A model generated the notes under the pieces. The model ran no database searches, had not been told where the DNA came from, and saw only the letters and a program-made list of their open reading frames with translations. The position numbers and the translations under genes were made by a program. From positions 41,994-105,993 of the forward strand of contig JAAXGN010000124.1 of NCBI GenBank assembly GCA_012267415.1: DNA of 64,000 nucleotides, in the 5' to 3' direction. Below, one piece after another: positions 17,095 to 25,591 of this stretch. The DNA comes from Candidatus Poribacteria bacterium (GTDB lineage Bacteria; Poribacteria; WGA-4E; WGA-3G). Within the stretch, counting starts at the first letter, position 1; the number at the start of each line of letters is the position of its first letter.

Positions 17095-18312
17095 CTAACT
17101 TGCACTACCAAATCGGGTTATTCTACGGTTATACCAATTCATGAAAGCGGATGTTGTAAGACTCATTATCAGATAGCAGATCATAATTATAGCAAAGATA
17201 GGTACAGATTGACCTGTAGGCACTAGCATTATTTTTCCAATGTGAAACAGATCGGTGAAGGCGACGAAAATTCCAAGGCTTGAGTTCTTGGCAAGGTTCA
17301 GATATTGGCTGGTGAGGGGTGGGACAATTACCGGAATAGCTTGCGGTATGACAACTAAACGAAGGACTTGTGATTCTTTCAAACCGACCGATCTGGCAGC
17401 TTCCCGTTGTCCCTTTACGACTGCTTGTATGCCGGCTCTGACCACTTCTGCAATAAATGCGCTTGTATAGACGGTGAGTCCGATTAGTAGTGCAGTGAAT
17501 TCGGGTGTAAGGTTTGTCCCACCGACGAAGTTAAATCCTTGTAATTCAGGTCGTGATAGGGCAAATGGTGTTTCTGGTGTTAGCAACCATCCTGCAATAG
17601 GGACTATTAGGATTATCGGTGCAGCAGTCCACTTCGCGCTAAAGATTAAATGAGAAACGAAGGATGGACGGTCTGTTTGTTGAATTTCGGGAGACCGATA
17701 GAAATGGCGAAATGCTGCTAAACCGAGAATGAGAAGAAATGCTAAGATGATACCTGAAATAGGATACCACAACCACGTATTAAATCCGTCAGCAAGTTCA
17801 ACTGAGGGAAGGTAGACACCCCGATGACTAATGAATATACTGTCAAAGAAGTTAATACTCTCTCCGACTCTGGGGAGTGCCAGAATTAGCGGATACCAGA
17901 ACAGAAGCTGTAGTACGAGTGGGGTGTTACGAAAGATTTCAACATAGACTGCTGCTATTTTGCTGATGAGCCAGTTGCTGGACAGGCGTGCAATGCCAAA
18001 AAGAAAGCCGACAATCGTTGCACAAAATATCCCGACAATACTTACTCTTAAGGTATTGACGACACCCACCCATAATGCTTTGAGATTTGTATCTGAAGGA
18101 TCAAAATCAATTCCCTCGGATATTGGAAATCCTGCTTCATCCATGAGGAAATCCCAACTCAGTTCTATATCCTGTTTTTTAAGTCCATTTAGCATATTCG
18201 TATAGAAAAACAGTGCTAACAGAATGATGCCGATAATGAAAAGTACTTGGAAGAATACTCTCAGGAACCGAATATCTCGCCAGAATGGGATTTTTGTTGA
18301 ATCTTGTTGCAT
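17095..18312 (-). CDS. aapQ: Amino-acid ABC transporter permease (AapQ-like)
   Basis: A 405-residue membrane protein. The first helix is near 18-42; the permease core is split. NTLRVSIVGIFCATIVGFLFGI and YVEIFRNTPLVLQLLFWYPL come before a long central insertion with extra helices, and the EAA loop AARSVGLKESQVLRLVVIPQ is near residue 310. This split layout and length match AapQ of the general L-amino-acid transporter. It pairs with the triplicated permease downstream to form the channel. Confidence 0.9.
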   Translation of the reverse strand: MQQDSTKIPFWRDIRFLRVFFQVLFIIGIILLALFFYTNMLNGLKKQDIELSWDFLMDEAGFPISEGIDFDPSDTNLKALWVGVVNTLRVSIVGIFCATIVGFLFGIARLSSNWLISKIAAVYVEIFRNTPLVLQLLFWYPLILALPRVGESINFFDSIFISHRGVYLPSVELADGFNTWLWYPISGIILAFLLILGLAAFRHFYRSPEIQQTDRPSFVSHLIFSAKWTAAPIILIVPIAGWLLTPETPFALSRPELQGFNFVGGTNLTPEFTALLIGLTVYTSAFIAEVVRAGIQAVVKGQREAARSVGLKESQVLRLVVIPQAIPVIVPPLTSQYLNLAKNSSLGIFVAFTDLFHIGKIMLVPTGQSVPIFAIIMICYLIMSLTTSAFMNWYNRRITRFGSAS

Positions 18313-18402
18313 TTATTTTCGTATCTCTACTTTCTCGTATTATATCTATAATTTTATTGAGATATGCCAAGATTTTATGCTAATTGGTACTTCAGGGGGT
18401 TA

Positions 18403-18495
18403 TCACTCTTCTCTGTCAGATGCTTCAGGAAATGTGACACGCGCATAGATGTATTCTTCTGGATTAAGGAATGTTGGGACAGCACTTATCGCCAT
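18403..18495 (-). CDS. Possible 30-residue small ORF in the aap operon
   Basis: An ATG at 18495 is preceded by GGAGG at an ideal distance of about five bases and opens a 30-codon frame reading MAISAVPTFLNPEEYIYARV and ten more residues. The P-x-x-L-N-P-E-E-Y part resembles the opening of Uma2-family endonuclease-like proteins, so it could be a truncated start of one, or a leader peptide. It lies between the binding-protein gene and the AapQ-like gene. Only the strong binding site supports it. Confidence 0.35.
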   Translation of the reverse strand: MAISAVPTFLNPEEYIYARVTFPEASDREE

Positions 18496-18572
18496 GATTT
18501 CCTCCGTTTACATCTGGAAAGACTGGATCAAGATTAAGAATTTTTAACCTTATGTTTTGCTATAGATAGACA

Positions 18573-18613
18573 TTTACTTGTAGACGTGCTGTGCATGCGC
18601 GTCTACAAGTAAA
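18573..18613 (-). terminator. Strong hairpin just after the binding-protein gene
   Basis: TTTACTTGTAGACG (18573-18586) pairs perfectly with CGTCTACAAGTAAA (18600-18613), a 14-base-pair stem with a 13-base loop, starting 12 bases past the aapJ-like stop codon. There is no long T-run, so it is more likely a partial terminator or an RNA-stabilising structure that would keep binding-protein mRNA in excess over permease mRNA, as known for other binding-protein operons. That role is inferred. Confidence 0.55.
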
Positions 18614-18624
18614 ATGCGTAAAAC

Positions 18625-19641
18625 TTAACGGAACGGCATGGAATAGAGCAGACCGCCTTCTGTCCACGGTTTATTAACCCCGCGTGGTAACCCTATAGGG
18701 GTGAGGTTACGTTCAAAGATCTCACCGTAGTTCCCGACAGCCATAATAACCTGTTTTGCCCAATCTTTTGGTAGGCCGAGTTTTTTGCCCATTTCACCTG
18801 ATTCACCTAAAAATCGATTGATTTCGGGATTATCGGTTTTGAAGTTCTGGACATTTTTCTGCGTAATCTGGTGCTCTTCAGCAAAGAATGTCGCGTAAAC
18901 GACCCAACTGACGGCATCATTCCATTTGTTGTCCCCGTGAATAGTGAGGGGTCCCAAAGGTTCTTTTGAGATAGTTGCATCCAGAATAACATGGTCATCT
19001 GGATTTTTTAGATTTTTCCGACGTGCCACAAGTTGGGATTTGTCGCTTGTGACGGCATCCACTCGTCCGACATCATAACTGTTGTAAAGGGTATCAATAT
19101 CTGCGTAAGTAAGCGGTTTGTAGTCAACGCCTAAGGAACGCATGGTATCAGCGAGGTTTAATTCTGTGGTGCTGCCACCCGTGACACCGATGGTTGCTCC
19201 TGCTAAGTCTTTGATAGATTTGATATTAAGAGATTTAGGGACCATAAATCCTTGTCCATCATAGAAGGTGGGTGGTGCAAAGTCAGTCTTTAAATCTGCA
19301 TCACGGGTAAGTGTCCAGGTCGTGTTTCTGATGAGGACATCTATCTCACCTGTTTGAAGTGCGGTAAACCGTTCGGCAGCATCTAAGGGAACAAATTCAA
19401 CTTTATCGGGGTCACCTAGGACAGCAGCAGCGATTGCGCGACCGAAGTCCGCGTCAAAACCTCTCCATTTGCCATCTTCGTCGAGGAAGCCAAAACCGGG
19501 TAAACCACCGTGCACACCACAGACCAATTTATCGCGTTTTATGACTTTGTCTAAGATACTCTCGTGATTATCGGCAAACAGTGGGGCAGCTATTAAGAAT
19601 GCTAATGCTAAGATTAAAAAGCGAAAACCAAATTTTTTCAT
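18625..19641 (-). CDS. aapJ: Amino-acid ABC transporter substrate-binding protein (AapJ-like)
   Basis: A 338-residue periplasmic binding protein with a signal peptide (residues 1-23, ending APLFADN). The family features are R-D-K-L-V-C-G-V-H-G-G-L-P-G-F, DADFGRAIAAAVLGD, RFTALQTGEIDVLIRNTTWT, and IGVTGGSTTELNL at the hinge. These fit AapJ of the general L-amino-acid transporter. It is the first gene of the operon; the hairpin after it and the ~310-base gap to the permease suggest separate tuning of its expression. Confidence 0.92.
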   Translation of the reverse strand: MKKFGFRFLILALAFLIAAPLFADNHESILDKVIKRDKLVCGVHGGLPGFGFLDEDGKWRGFDADFGRAIAAAVLGDPDKVEFVPLDAAERFTALQTGEIDVLIRNTTWTLTRDADLKTDFAPPTFYDGQGFMVPKSLNIKSIKDLAGATIGVTGGSTTELNLADTMRSLGVDYKPLTYADIDTLYNSYDVGRVDAVTSDKSQLVARRKNLKNPDDHVILDATISKEPLGPLTIHGDNKWNDAVSWVVYATFFAEEHQITQKNVQNFKTDNPEINRFLGESGEMGKKLGLPKDWAKQVIMAVGNYGEIFERNLTPIGLPRGVNKPWTEGGLLYSMPFR

Positions 19642-19799
19642 TTTTCTTTTCCTTTCATATTATATTAAAGAGTGGATGGTTCAGAAGAATCCGTTTATTA
19701 GGTTAATTCATTAAACAGTTATAGAAACGGTTAGTTAATTGTAATGCCATTCTAAGGAAATGATGTTGCATTACAATTTTTGTGAAATGTAATCTAATT

Positions 19800-19860
19800 C
19801 GGCACAAACTAAAAGTTTATGCTACAAAAAAGAGACATTATCGATTAGAAATAGTCTAAT
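19800..19860 (+). repeat. GGCACAAACT-AGTTT-TGCTACAAAAA repeat unit
   Basis: A ~61-base unit: a CACAAACTAAAAGTTTATG hairpin, then CTACAAAAAAGAG and an AT-rich end GATTAGAAATAGT. Nearly identical units lie at 35585-35648 and 52508-52566, with variants at 8430, 12942, 37045 and 60637. Confidence 0.6.
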
Positions 19861-19882
19861 GACTCTGAGATTATATTGTAGA

Positions 19883-21067
19883 TTACTCTACAATTAATGC
19901 CCGTCCAGTTTTTTCTTCCCCTTGAAAGACTACGATGTTGTCTCCGTCTGCATTTTTGACAAGCCAGATATGTCCAGCGTGTGTATGATGAATGCTAAAT
20001 GCATTCGCAGCGGCACGTCCACGATAAGACTCATGACCTTCAGCATCTATCCAATAATAGGTGATATCAGTATCCATTTTGTTCACAAAAAGGACTGTCG
20101 TGCGTTCACCGTCGTTAGACTCTAAAGTTGAGAGTTGGTTCGGTTCGTATCGCTTCAGGTCTACCCATTTTTCATCTCCTTCACACTTCGGGTCGAATAG
20201 CTTATCATAAGAAGCAGCGAGTTCAGGGGGCCACGCAAACTTTGGTGCGTTATCCGGATTATATCCTTCCAAATGTGGTAAATTGAGTCGTTTGACAGCG
20301 TTTGTGTATCGCCAGTCAGCATCTTCATAAATTTCGGTGAGCAGTTCTGCCAAATCAGGATCATACTCTTTCAAGATACCGCGTTTACTGACATGGTTAT
20401 GCTGTGCGTCGTTTTCTCTGTTAGTGTTGAACCATGATTGTGTGCCTTCAGCCCAATACTCTTCTTTGTTTGTAGAGGCGTAAGTGCTCTTCCACAACTC
20501 TTTATCCATCGCTTCTTCATACAATGCTTTAAGCCGTTTATCAAAATCTGGGTCAACGGTACTCAACCCCATCTGGTGTATTGCATGAGCGAATTCGTGC
20601 ACGAGGATGTTTTCGGTGCCGTAAGGATCACCTGGATAATTGAGCAGGTTTTCTTCACCGCAACTGACTGATGGACGGTGGGATGTTGCTCCAAGGCCGC
20701 GTGCGCGACGGTCCCAATAGAAATCGGGCTTTAAGTCGCTATGTTCGGGGATCGCAGTCGTCATTTCATTATAAGCCATGATTGAGAATCGGACTTTATT
20801 CTCTGCCAATGCGTGTAGAAGGTCTGGACGGTGTCCGATCATTTTATTGATCAACCATGCAGCTTCACGTATTGCATACGGGTTCACAGTATCCGATGCG
20901 ACGACAGGGAATCCTTCTACATCAATCCACTGTTGATAAAAATCAGGGAGTTCAAATTTTTCTTTGATAGCGGGTGGTGGTTTCGTTGGCATTTCTACCG
21001 TATCATTACCAGTTGGAAAAGCAGACGTTATAGTATTCACACACAATAATACTGATAATAGACTCAT
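19883..21067 (-). CDS. Exported zinc metallopeptidase-like protein with C-terminal VHL-beta-like domain
   Basis: The start at 21067 gives a clean signal peptide (MSLLSVLLCVNTITSAFPTG); an upstream in-frame ATG at 21142 would spoil it. The 394-residue product has H-E-F-A-H-A-I-H at about 157-164, the zincin H-E-x-x-H motif, and a downstream E-E-Y-W-A-E-G segment that could supply a third ligand. The last ~65 residues, from TTVLFVNKMDTDITYYWID to HTHAGHIWLVKN, resemble the beta domain of von Hippel-Lindau protein (N-x-x-D ... Y-W-I-D ... Y-R-G ... H-x-W). The pairing suggests an extracellular peptidase with a beta-sandwich binding module. Substrate is unknown. Confidence 0.75.
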   Translation of the reverse strand: MSLLSVLLCVNTITSAFPTGNDTVEMPTKPPPAIKEKFELPDFYQQWIDVEGFPVVASDTVNPYAIREAAWLINKMIGHRPDLLHALAENKVRFSIMAYNEMTTAIPEHSDLKPDFYWDRRARGLGATSHRPSVSCGEENLLNYPGDPYGTENILVHEFAHAIHQMGLSTVDPDFDKRLKALYEEAMDKELWKSTYASTNKEEYWAEGTQSWFNTNRENDAQHNHVSKRGILKEYDPDLAELLTEIYEDADWRYTNAVKRLNLPHLEGYNPDNAPKFAWPPELAASYDKLFDPKCEGDEKWVDLKRYEPNQLSTLESNDGERTTVLFVNKMDTDITYYWIDAEGHESYRGRAAANAFSIHHTHAGHIWLVKNADGDNIVVFQGEEKTGRALIVE

Positions 21068-21557
21068 GTAAAGTTTCCAATCCTCTCGGTTTTTGAAATA
21101 ATATGACAGATAATTCAATGACGTGTAAGTAAAGTATAACACGAAACGTCAAATATGTCACGTAAATATTTACTGCGGAGGTGTGTAGAGTTTTTATCAC
21201 CTAAGGAACGCAGCTCATTTGTTGTTGACGGCACACGGAGTGTGCCTACTACTTTTAAGAGCATATTATGACATTGAATTTATTATGCACACACCTGATT
21301 TAGTTGTAAAGTTTATGATGCCCCGAATTGTGCAACTATAGTCAGACGTTGCACTTTTTTGTGCAGTTAAGGCAAATGAAAATTGGAATACTCTCTATAT
21401 CTCTTTTCTAAATTGGCATATTAATTGCTCTTTTTTATGAAGTGTATTGAAGATGATACATTTCAAACTTGCTTGACAACTTTTCAATTCTTCGTTAAAA
21501 TCTTTGTTAGAATTCGGCATTGAATATTCTGTATAGTAGACCAAAAGGAGAAATAGA
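21068..21557. other. Gene-free stretch upstream of the TPR gene
   Basis: No gene is supported. An element begins GAGGTGTGTAGA near 21178, followed by the palindrome GGCACACGGAGTGTGCC-TACTACT (about 21227-21250), with CACACACCT in inverse orientation near 21285. A close relative of the palindrome, GCACTCGGAGAGTGC-CTACTACT, lies at about 42246-42270. The rest is AT-rich and probably holds the promoters of the divergent genes. Confidence 0.5.
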
Positions 21558-22799
21558 GTGAAAAAATTCATAATCATAGAAATCTGTGTTATAGTAGCAC
21601 TCGTTATCGGTATCTGGATAGGACGTCTTACAAGTCCATTTAATGGCTATACGCATTACTACAAGAACGCGGATAATGCCTGGATTAAGGTGCAAGAGAT
21701 AAATAATCCTCCCGTTACAATAGATGATCCTGACAAAAAACGATTGAACAAAGTCCGGGCAGCCTATCGTGCTGTGTTTGACAATTATCCTGACTCCCAT
21801 TGGGCAGATGACGCACTTTATCAACTTGCGTTACTACCGCGTTCAGATGAGGAAGCATTTACGCTGTATCGCAGATTGATCCGGGACTATCCTGATAGTG
21901 AATTTGCCGATGATTCAGTGTATGCCATTGCGTTTGCATCTTATGAGATAGGTGAAGAGATGCGAAAGAAAGGCACGCTTGAATCTGTGGATGCATTTTA
22001 TGATCGCGCCATTTCTCTCTTTACAGAACTGATCACGGTCTATCCGGGTAGTGTATTGGATGCTGAAGCACAGTATAACATAGCGATGTGCTATAAAGGC
22101 AAAGGAAATTTAGATGCAGCCTTAAGACAACTTGATAATATACGTTTAGAATACCGTGATAATCAGATACTAAACAGGATTATATTTGCTACCGGTGAAG
22201 TCTATTATGAGAAACAGGATTATGAGAACGCACGGATAGAATTCACGAATGTGGTTGACTTTGGGGATCCTAACTATGCACCATTTGCCAGCTACTATAT
22301 CGCGCAAACTTATTTCGCTGAGAGAAAATATGATGAGGCTATTCAGGCATGTCGAAAAGTTATAGAGCTCTATCCAGACACACAGTATGCTGAGGATGCA
22401 CACTTCTATATTGCACGTCCTTTTGAAAAACTTGAGAGGTATGACGAAGCAATCACACATCTTGAGGATGCAATTGCGGAATTTCCAGATAACGTTAGTA
22501 TAGTGGCTGCGAAGTACTATTTAGCGCAGATATATCAGCTTAACCAGGATACAGACCGAGCAATTACGGCATTTCAGACGTTCGCAGATGATCCTATGCA
22601 TGTATACGATCACCGGCTATCAGCACAATACGAAGTGGCGGAGATATACAAGGAAATGGGGGATATGGAGCAGGCTATAGAAGCGTACGAGAAGTTACTC
22701 AAAGATTTCCCTGACCCACATCAAAGAGCAGATCACCCTTCACGTCAGATTACTGAAAATTATGTGCAGACACTAAAAGCAGAATATTTGCGTGAATAG
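21558..22799 (+). CDS. Membrane-anchored TPR protein (YbgF/BamD-like repeats)
   Basis: A 413-residue protein starting with GTG, with AAAGGAG eight bases upstream. One N-terminal helix (about residues 4-22) should anchor it in the inner membrane with the rest periplasmic. From about residue 60 there are about eight TPR units of the YbgF/BamD style, with repeated Y-P-D-S-x-x-A-D-D-A and A-x-x-x-Y-x-x-x-x-x-x-Y-P. A protein-protein scaffold role is likely; the partners are unknown. Confidence 0.8.
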   Translation: MKKFIIIEICVIVALVIGIWIGRLTSPFNGYTHYYKNADNAWIKVQEINNPPVTIDDPDKKRLNKVRAAYRAVFDNYPDSHWADDALYQLALLPRSDEEAFTLYRRLIRDYPDSEFADDSVYAIAFASYEIGEEMRKKGTLESVDAFYDRAISLFTELITVYPGSVLDAEAQYNIAMCYKGKGNLDAALRQLDNIRLEYRDNQILNRIIFATGEVYYEKQDYENARIEFTNVVDFGDPNYAPFASYYIAQTYFAERKYDEAIQACRKVIELYPDTQYAEDAHFYIARPFEKLERYDEAITHLEDAIAEFPDNVSIVAAKYYLAQIYQLNQDTDRAITAFQTFADDPMHVYDHRLSAQYEVAEIYKEMGDMEQAIEAYEKLLKDFPDPHQRADHPSRQITENYVQTLKAEYLRE

Positions 22800-23169
22800 T
22801 GAGAGTGCAAGGATTTTGTGATATGTTGCTACCGCTGCTGGCGCGACAAACGGCATGCTTACTCCGAATCAGGGTTATTTAGTTTTCTATATTTCTGCAG
22901 TAGTTTTTCACAATAGTTATCGTAGGGGCGGGGTTTCCCCGCCCGATTGGAGACATTGATTGACCATCAGTAGTTCATAAGATAAAGGACACTACTTAGT
23001 GTAAGATCGTCTAACGGGCGGGGAAACCCCGCCCCTACGATATAACTATAGGTAATAGGATCCAACTGGAGAATCTTAAAACTAAATACTCCTAATTCCC
23101 AATTCTGCTTGTATGTCAATCTTGTTAATGCTATTATAATCGCGAATACGATTTTTTAGGAGACTGTTT
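22800..23169. other. Gene-free stretch with a GGGGCGGGG inverted element
   Basis: No gene is seen. The main content is the inverted-arm element at 22913-23049. The remainder is AT-rich and precedes the ribosome binding site (AGGAGACTG) of the PhyH gene. Confidence 0.5.
22913..23049. repeat. Inverted-arm element with CGTAGGGGCGGGG arms
   Basis: ATAGTTATCGTAGGGGCGGG and GGTTTCCCCGCCC at the left are repeated as the inverse at the right end (23016-23049), about 32 bases per arm. Each arm is itself palindromic (GGGCGGGGAAACCCCGCCC). The plan is the same as the GGTGCGAT elements at 7916 and 57814. A single related palindrome is near 40342. Confidence 0.7.
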
Positions 23170-24051
23170 ATGAGATTAACGCAAGAACAGAAAGATATCT
23201 ATAGAGAAAAAGGGATGCTGATTGTCAAGAACGCTTTGACAGATGAAGACCTTCAACCGGTTATTGATGAGATTGAAGACTGGATATCTGAACGAGCCAT
23301 CTCGCTACATCAGCAAGAAAAAATTGAGGACCTCCATGAAGATGAACCGTTTGACAAACGTTTCGCTAAACTGCTTGCGCAGTCAGGTGAAATCAGCGGT
23401 GGGATGGACATCATGCACTATCGTGGCAAAGCCATCTTCGATTTCATGCGGAACGACAACCTGCTTGATGTGATTGAAGGGATTGTCGGTCCAGAAATAA
23501 CCTGCAATCCGATTCAGCATGTGCGTGCGAAACCCCCCGTCGTTGATGGTAACGCGAGTTGGGCAGGCGGTGTGCCGTGGCACCAAGACGCAGGCGTCAT
23601 GATGGAGGAGGCTGAAGGATCAAACATCGTTACCTGTTGGTTACCGTTGGGGGATAGCACGATTGAAATGGGATGCCTTGAGGCACTACCGGGAATAACG
23701 GAAGATATCGGTTACCTGACACACCAGAAAGCAGGTGGTACTATGATCGTACCTGACCTAATGCCAGACGTTGAACCGATGATGCTTGAATGCTATCTTG
23801 GAGACATTATTTTACTCAGTCGTTTTACACCCCACCGTTCACAACCGAACAAATCAGACAGGTGCCGTTGGTCGTTAGACTTACGTTTCCAGACGACAGG
23901 ACATCACACAGGTAGAACTGCACATCCAGATTTTATCGTGCGTAGCCGTAAGAATCCTGAAGATGTGCTAACAGACCACGAGGAGTGGTGTCATCTATGG
24001 GTAGATGCATTTGAAAATCCACGTGGTTTCGCTGGACATCGCTCCATATAA
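23170..24051 (+). CDS. Phytanoyl-CoA dioxygenase (PhyH) family protein
   Basis: A 293-residue Fe(II)/2-oxoglutarate dioxygenase. The iron site is visible: H138-x-D140 in VPWHQDAG and the distal His 222 in FTPHRSQPN. An Arg in DRCRWSLDLRFQ is suited to bind 2-oxoglutarate. The N-terminus (QKDIYREKGMLIVKNALTDE) fits the family. PhyH enzymes hydroxylate varied small molecules, and this subgroup, common in Poribacteria-like genomes, has no known substrate. It is a single gene with AGGAG upstream. Confidence 0.88.
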   Translation: MRLTQEQKDIYREKGMLIVKNALTDEDLQPVIDEIEDWISERAISLHQQEKIEDLHEDEPFDKRFAKLLAQSGEISGGMDIMHYRGKAIFDFMRNDNLLDVIEGIVGPEITCNPIQHVRAKPPVVDGNASWAGGVPWHQDAGVMMEEAEGSNIVTCWLPLGDSTIEMGCLEALPGITEDIGYLTHQKAGGTMIVPDLMPDVEPMMLECYLGDIILLSRFTPHRSQPNKSDRCRWSLDLRFQTTGHHTGRTAHPDFIVRSRKNPEDVLTDHEEWCHLWVDAFENPRGFAGHRSI

Positions 24052-24097
24052 TGCTAAAATACCGACTCACATTTCTTGAGACAATTTTGTTACATTT

Positions 24098-24185
24098 ATG
24101 GTAGAATATGGAATTATCTATACAGCCAAAAACGGTGCGATAAGGATATCGCACCTACCAGGGGATGAGAATGTATAATTATTTT
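24098..24185 (+). repeat. TGGTAGAATATGG repeat with GGTGCGATAAGGATATCGCACC core, uninterrupted copy
   Basis: This segment matches 31529-31673 at both ends (TGGTAGAATATGGA-TT and GATAAGGATATCGCACCTACC, then GGGGATG-GA-TGTATAA). The copy at 31529 carries an extra ~60 bases in the middle. It lies upstream of a LamG gene here; in the other copy it lies upstream of a secreted paralog gene. Confidence 0.6.
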
Positions 24186-24250
24186 CAATATTCCCATAAA
24201 ACTGAACCGTGATAAAATAAGGTTACATAACTTTACATAGGAGGCTGATG

Positions 24251-25003
24251 ATGTTTAGAATTGTTATATTTGTCGCAAGTATTATGCTCATCTTGGGAAT
24301 CAACATGCATGTTTCGGCAGAAATCACCGAAGACATGATTGTTGCAGCGTGGCTTTTTGATGGTGATGCTAAAGATGTTACCGGCAACGGTTTTGATGGT
24401 GTACAAAAGGGTGGAAAATATGTTGACGGCCAGATAGGTCAAGCAATAGAGTTGAATGGATCAAGCGAATGGATTGACATTACCGAAAGAATGGGTTCCT
24501 TTGAGGAAATCACATTCTCCCACTGGGTCAAATGCACTGGACGGGATGGTGGTTGGCGAGTCTTCTTCAACGTCAATGGATGGAAAGCAGGTGATATCCA
24601 CTATCAGTTACACCCTAACAACAAGGTTGAATTTTCTATTCACAGTAACCCTGGCGGTAACGATACATTCGCTAATTTTGCTGTAACAGGCGGCGAATTG
24701 AACAAATGGATACATATCGCAACCGCTTACAGTGCGACTGAGAAAAAGATGCGTTTCTATATAAATGGTGAACTTGATAATGAACTTGATTGGGGCGGAA
24801 ACCCCGGTGTCCTTGATCCGGGCAGAATTGGTGACTGGAACAATAGTCGTCAGTGGCAGGGTATGATTGACGAATTCATTATTCTGAACACCGTGGCAAG
24901 TGAGGGAGATATAAAATCTCTCATGAACGATGGTTATGCAACATCTCTGGCTGTTGATCCAAAAGAGAAGATAGCTGTAACTTGGGGTAGTCTCAAGAAA
25001 TAG
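24251..25003 (+). CDS. Exported LamG-domain protein with C-terminal K-I-A-x-T-W motif
   Basis: The second of two adjacent ATGs (24251) is chosen because it lies six bases after GGAGG. The 250-residue protein has a signal peptide (ending near HVSAE), then one LamG/concanavalin A-like domain: W-L-F-D-G-D at the start, ELNGSSEWIDI, FSHWVKC, and the last strand MIDEFIILN. It ends VDPKEKIAVTWGSLKK. That tail is shared with four other exported proteins of this window. LamG domains bind sugars or proteins; it is likely secreted or surface-held. Confidence 0.8.
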   Translation: MFRIVIFVASIMLILGINMHVSAEITEDMIVAAWLFDGDAKDVTGNGFDGVQKGGKYVDGQIGQAIELNGSSEWIDITERMGSFEEITFSHWVKCTGRDGGWRVFFNVNGWKAGDIHYQLHPNNKVEFSIHSNPGGNDTFANFAVTGGELNKWIHIATAYSATEKKMRFYINGELDNELDWGGNPGVLDPGRIGDWNNSRQWQGMIDEFIILNTVASEGDIKSLMNDGYATSLAVDPKEKIAVTWGSLKK

Positions 25004-25372
25004 CAGTAATTGCGGTATTTTCTGTAGGAGCGATTTCCGAATCGCTCCATAGGTGCCAATTTTAGAAGATAAATCCAATTTAATAGTGACTTCAGTCCCG
25101 TAGGGACGATATGTTTATAGATCATGGTTGAACACCGTTCTTTAGTCCCGTAGGGACGATATGTGTAACATTAGACAATAACATAAACATATCGTCCCTA
25201 CGGGCCTAAAGAGAGTTAGGATAGCGTTTTTCTATAAACATATCGTCCCTACAGGACTAAAGAGAGTTAGGATAGCGTTTTTCTATAAACATATCGTCCC
25301 TACAGGACTAAAGAGAGTTAGGATAACGCTATTATTAATTCAATCCTCATCTGTAGGACTTGACAAAACACT
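25004..25372. other. Gene-free stretch of TATCGTCCCTAC repeats
   Basis: The stretch holds two inverted copies of the TAGTCCCGTAGGGACGATATG hairpin (about 25093 and 25143), then a tandem array (25188-25330). No gene is supported. Confidence 0.6.
25188..25330 (+). repeat. Three tandem 51-base repeats
   Basis: The units start CATATCGTCCCTAC at 25188, 25239 and 25290, a period of exactly 51 bases. They run through GGACTAAAGAGAGTTAGGAT to TTTTTCTATAAA, and the third is cut short. Units are nearly identical. There are no spacers, so this is not a CRISPR array. Similar units are at 8093-8215. Confidence 0.8.
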
Positions 25373-25540
25373 ATGGGCAAATTAGTAATCATAATATTTG
25401 GTGCAATAGTTGTTCTATTTGCTATTGCACTTATTGTTGAGCTTGCGAAAGCACTTATCTCAATAGTGCTTTTCGTTTCATTCTTCATTATTGTCGTTGG
25501 TGGTGCGTTCCTCATCCTCAGAAAGATTCTTAGAGGATAG
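25373..25540 (+). CDS. Small two-helix membrane protein, 55 residues
   Basis: An ATG at 25373 opens a 55-codon frame almost entirely of hydrophobic residues, with two likely membrane helices (about 3-24 and 26-48) parted by a short E-L-A-K-A turn, and a basic end LRKILRG. The composition is that of a real membrane peptide. It lies 51 bases upstream of the CBM9-like exported protein gene on the same strand and may be cotranscribed. No family is recognised. Confidence 0.5.
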   Translation: MGKLVIIIFGAIVVLFAIALIVELAKALISIVLFVSFFIIVVGGAFLILRKILRG

Positions 25541-25591
25541 GAGAAGTTCGTTGCGATAAAACCAATCCAGATAATGCAATAGGAAATTACT

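Noticed and set aside
25188..25330. Possible CRISPR array
   Set aside because: The 51-base units are directly joined with no unique spacers, and no cas gene is present.
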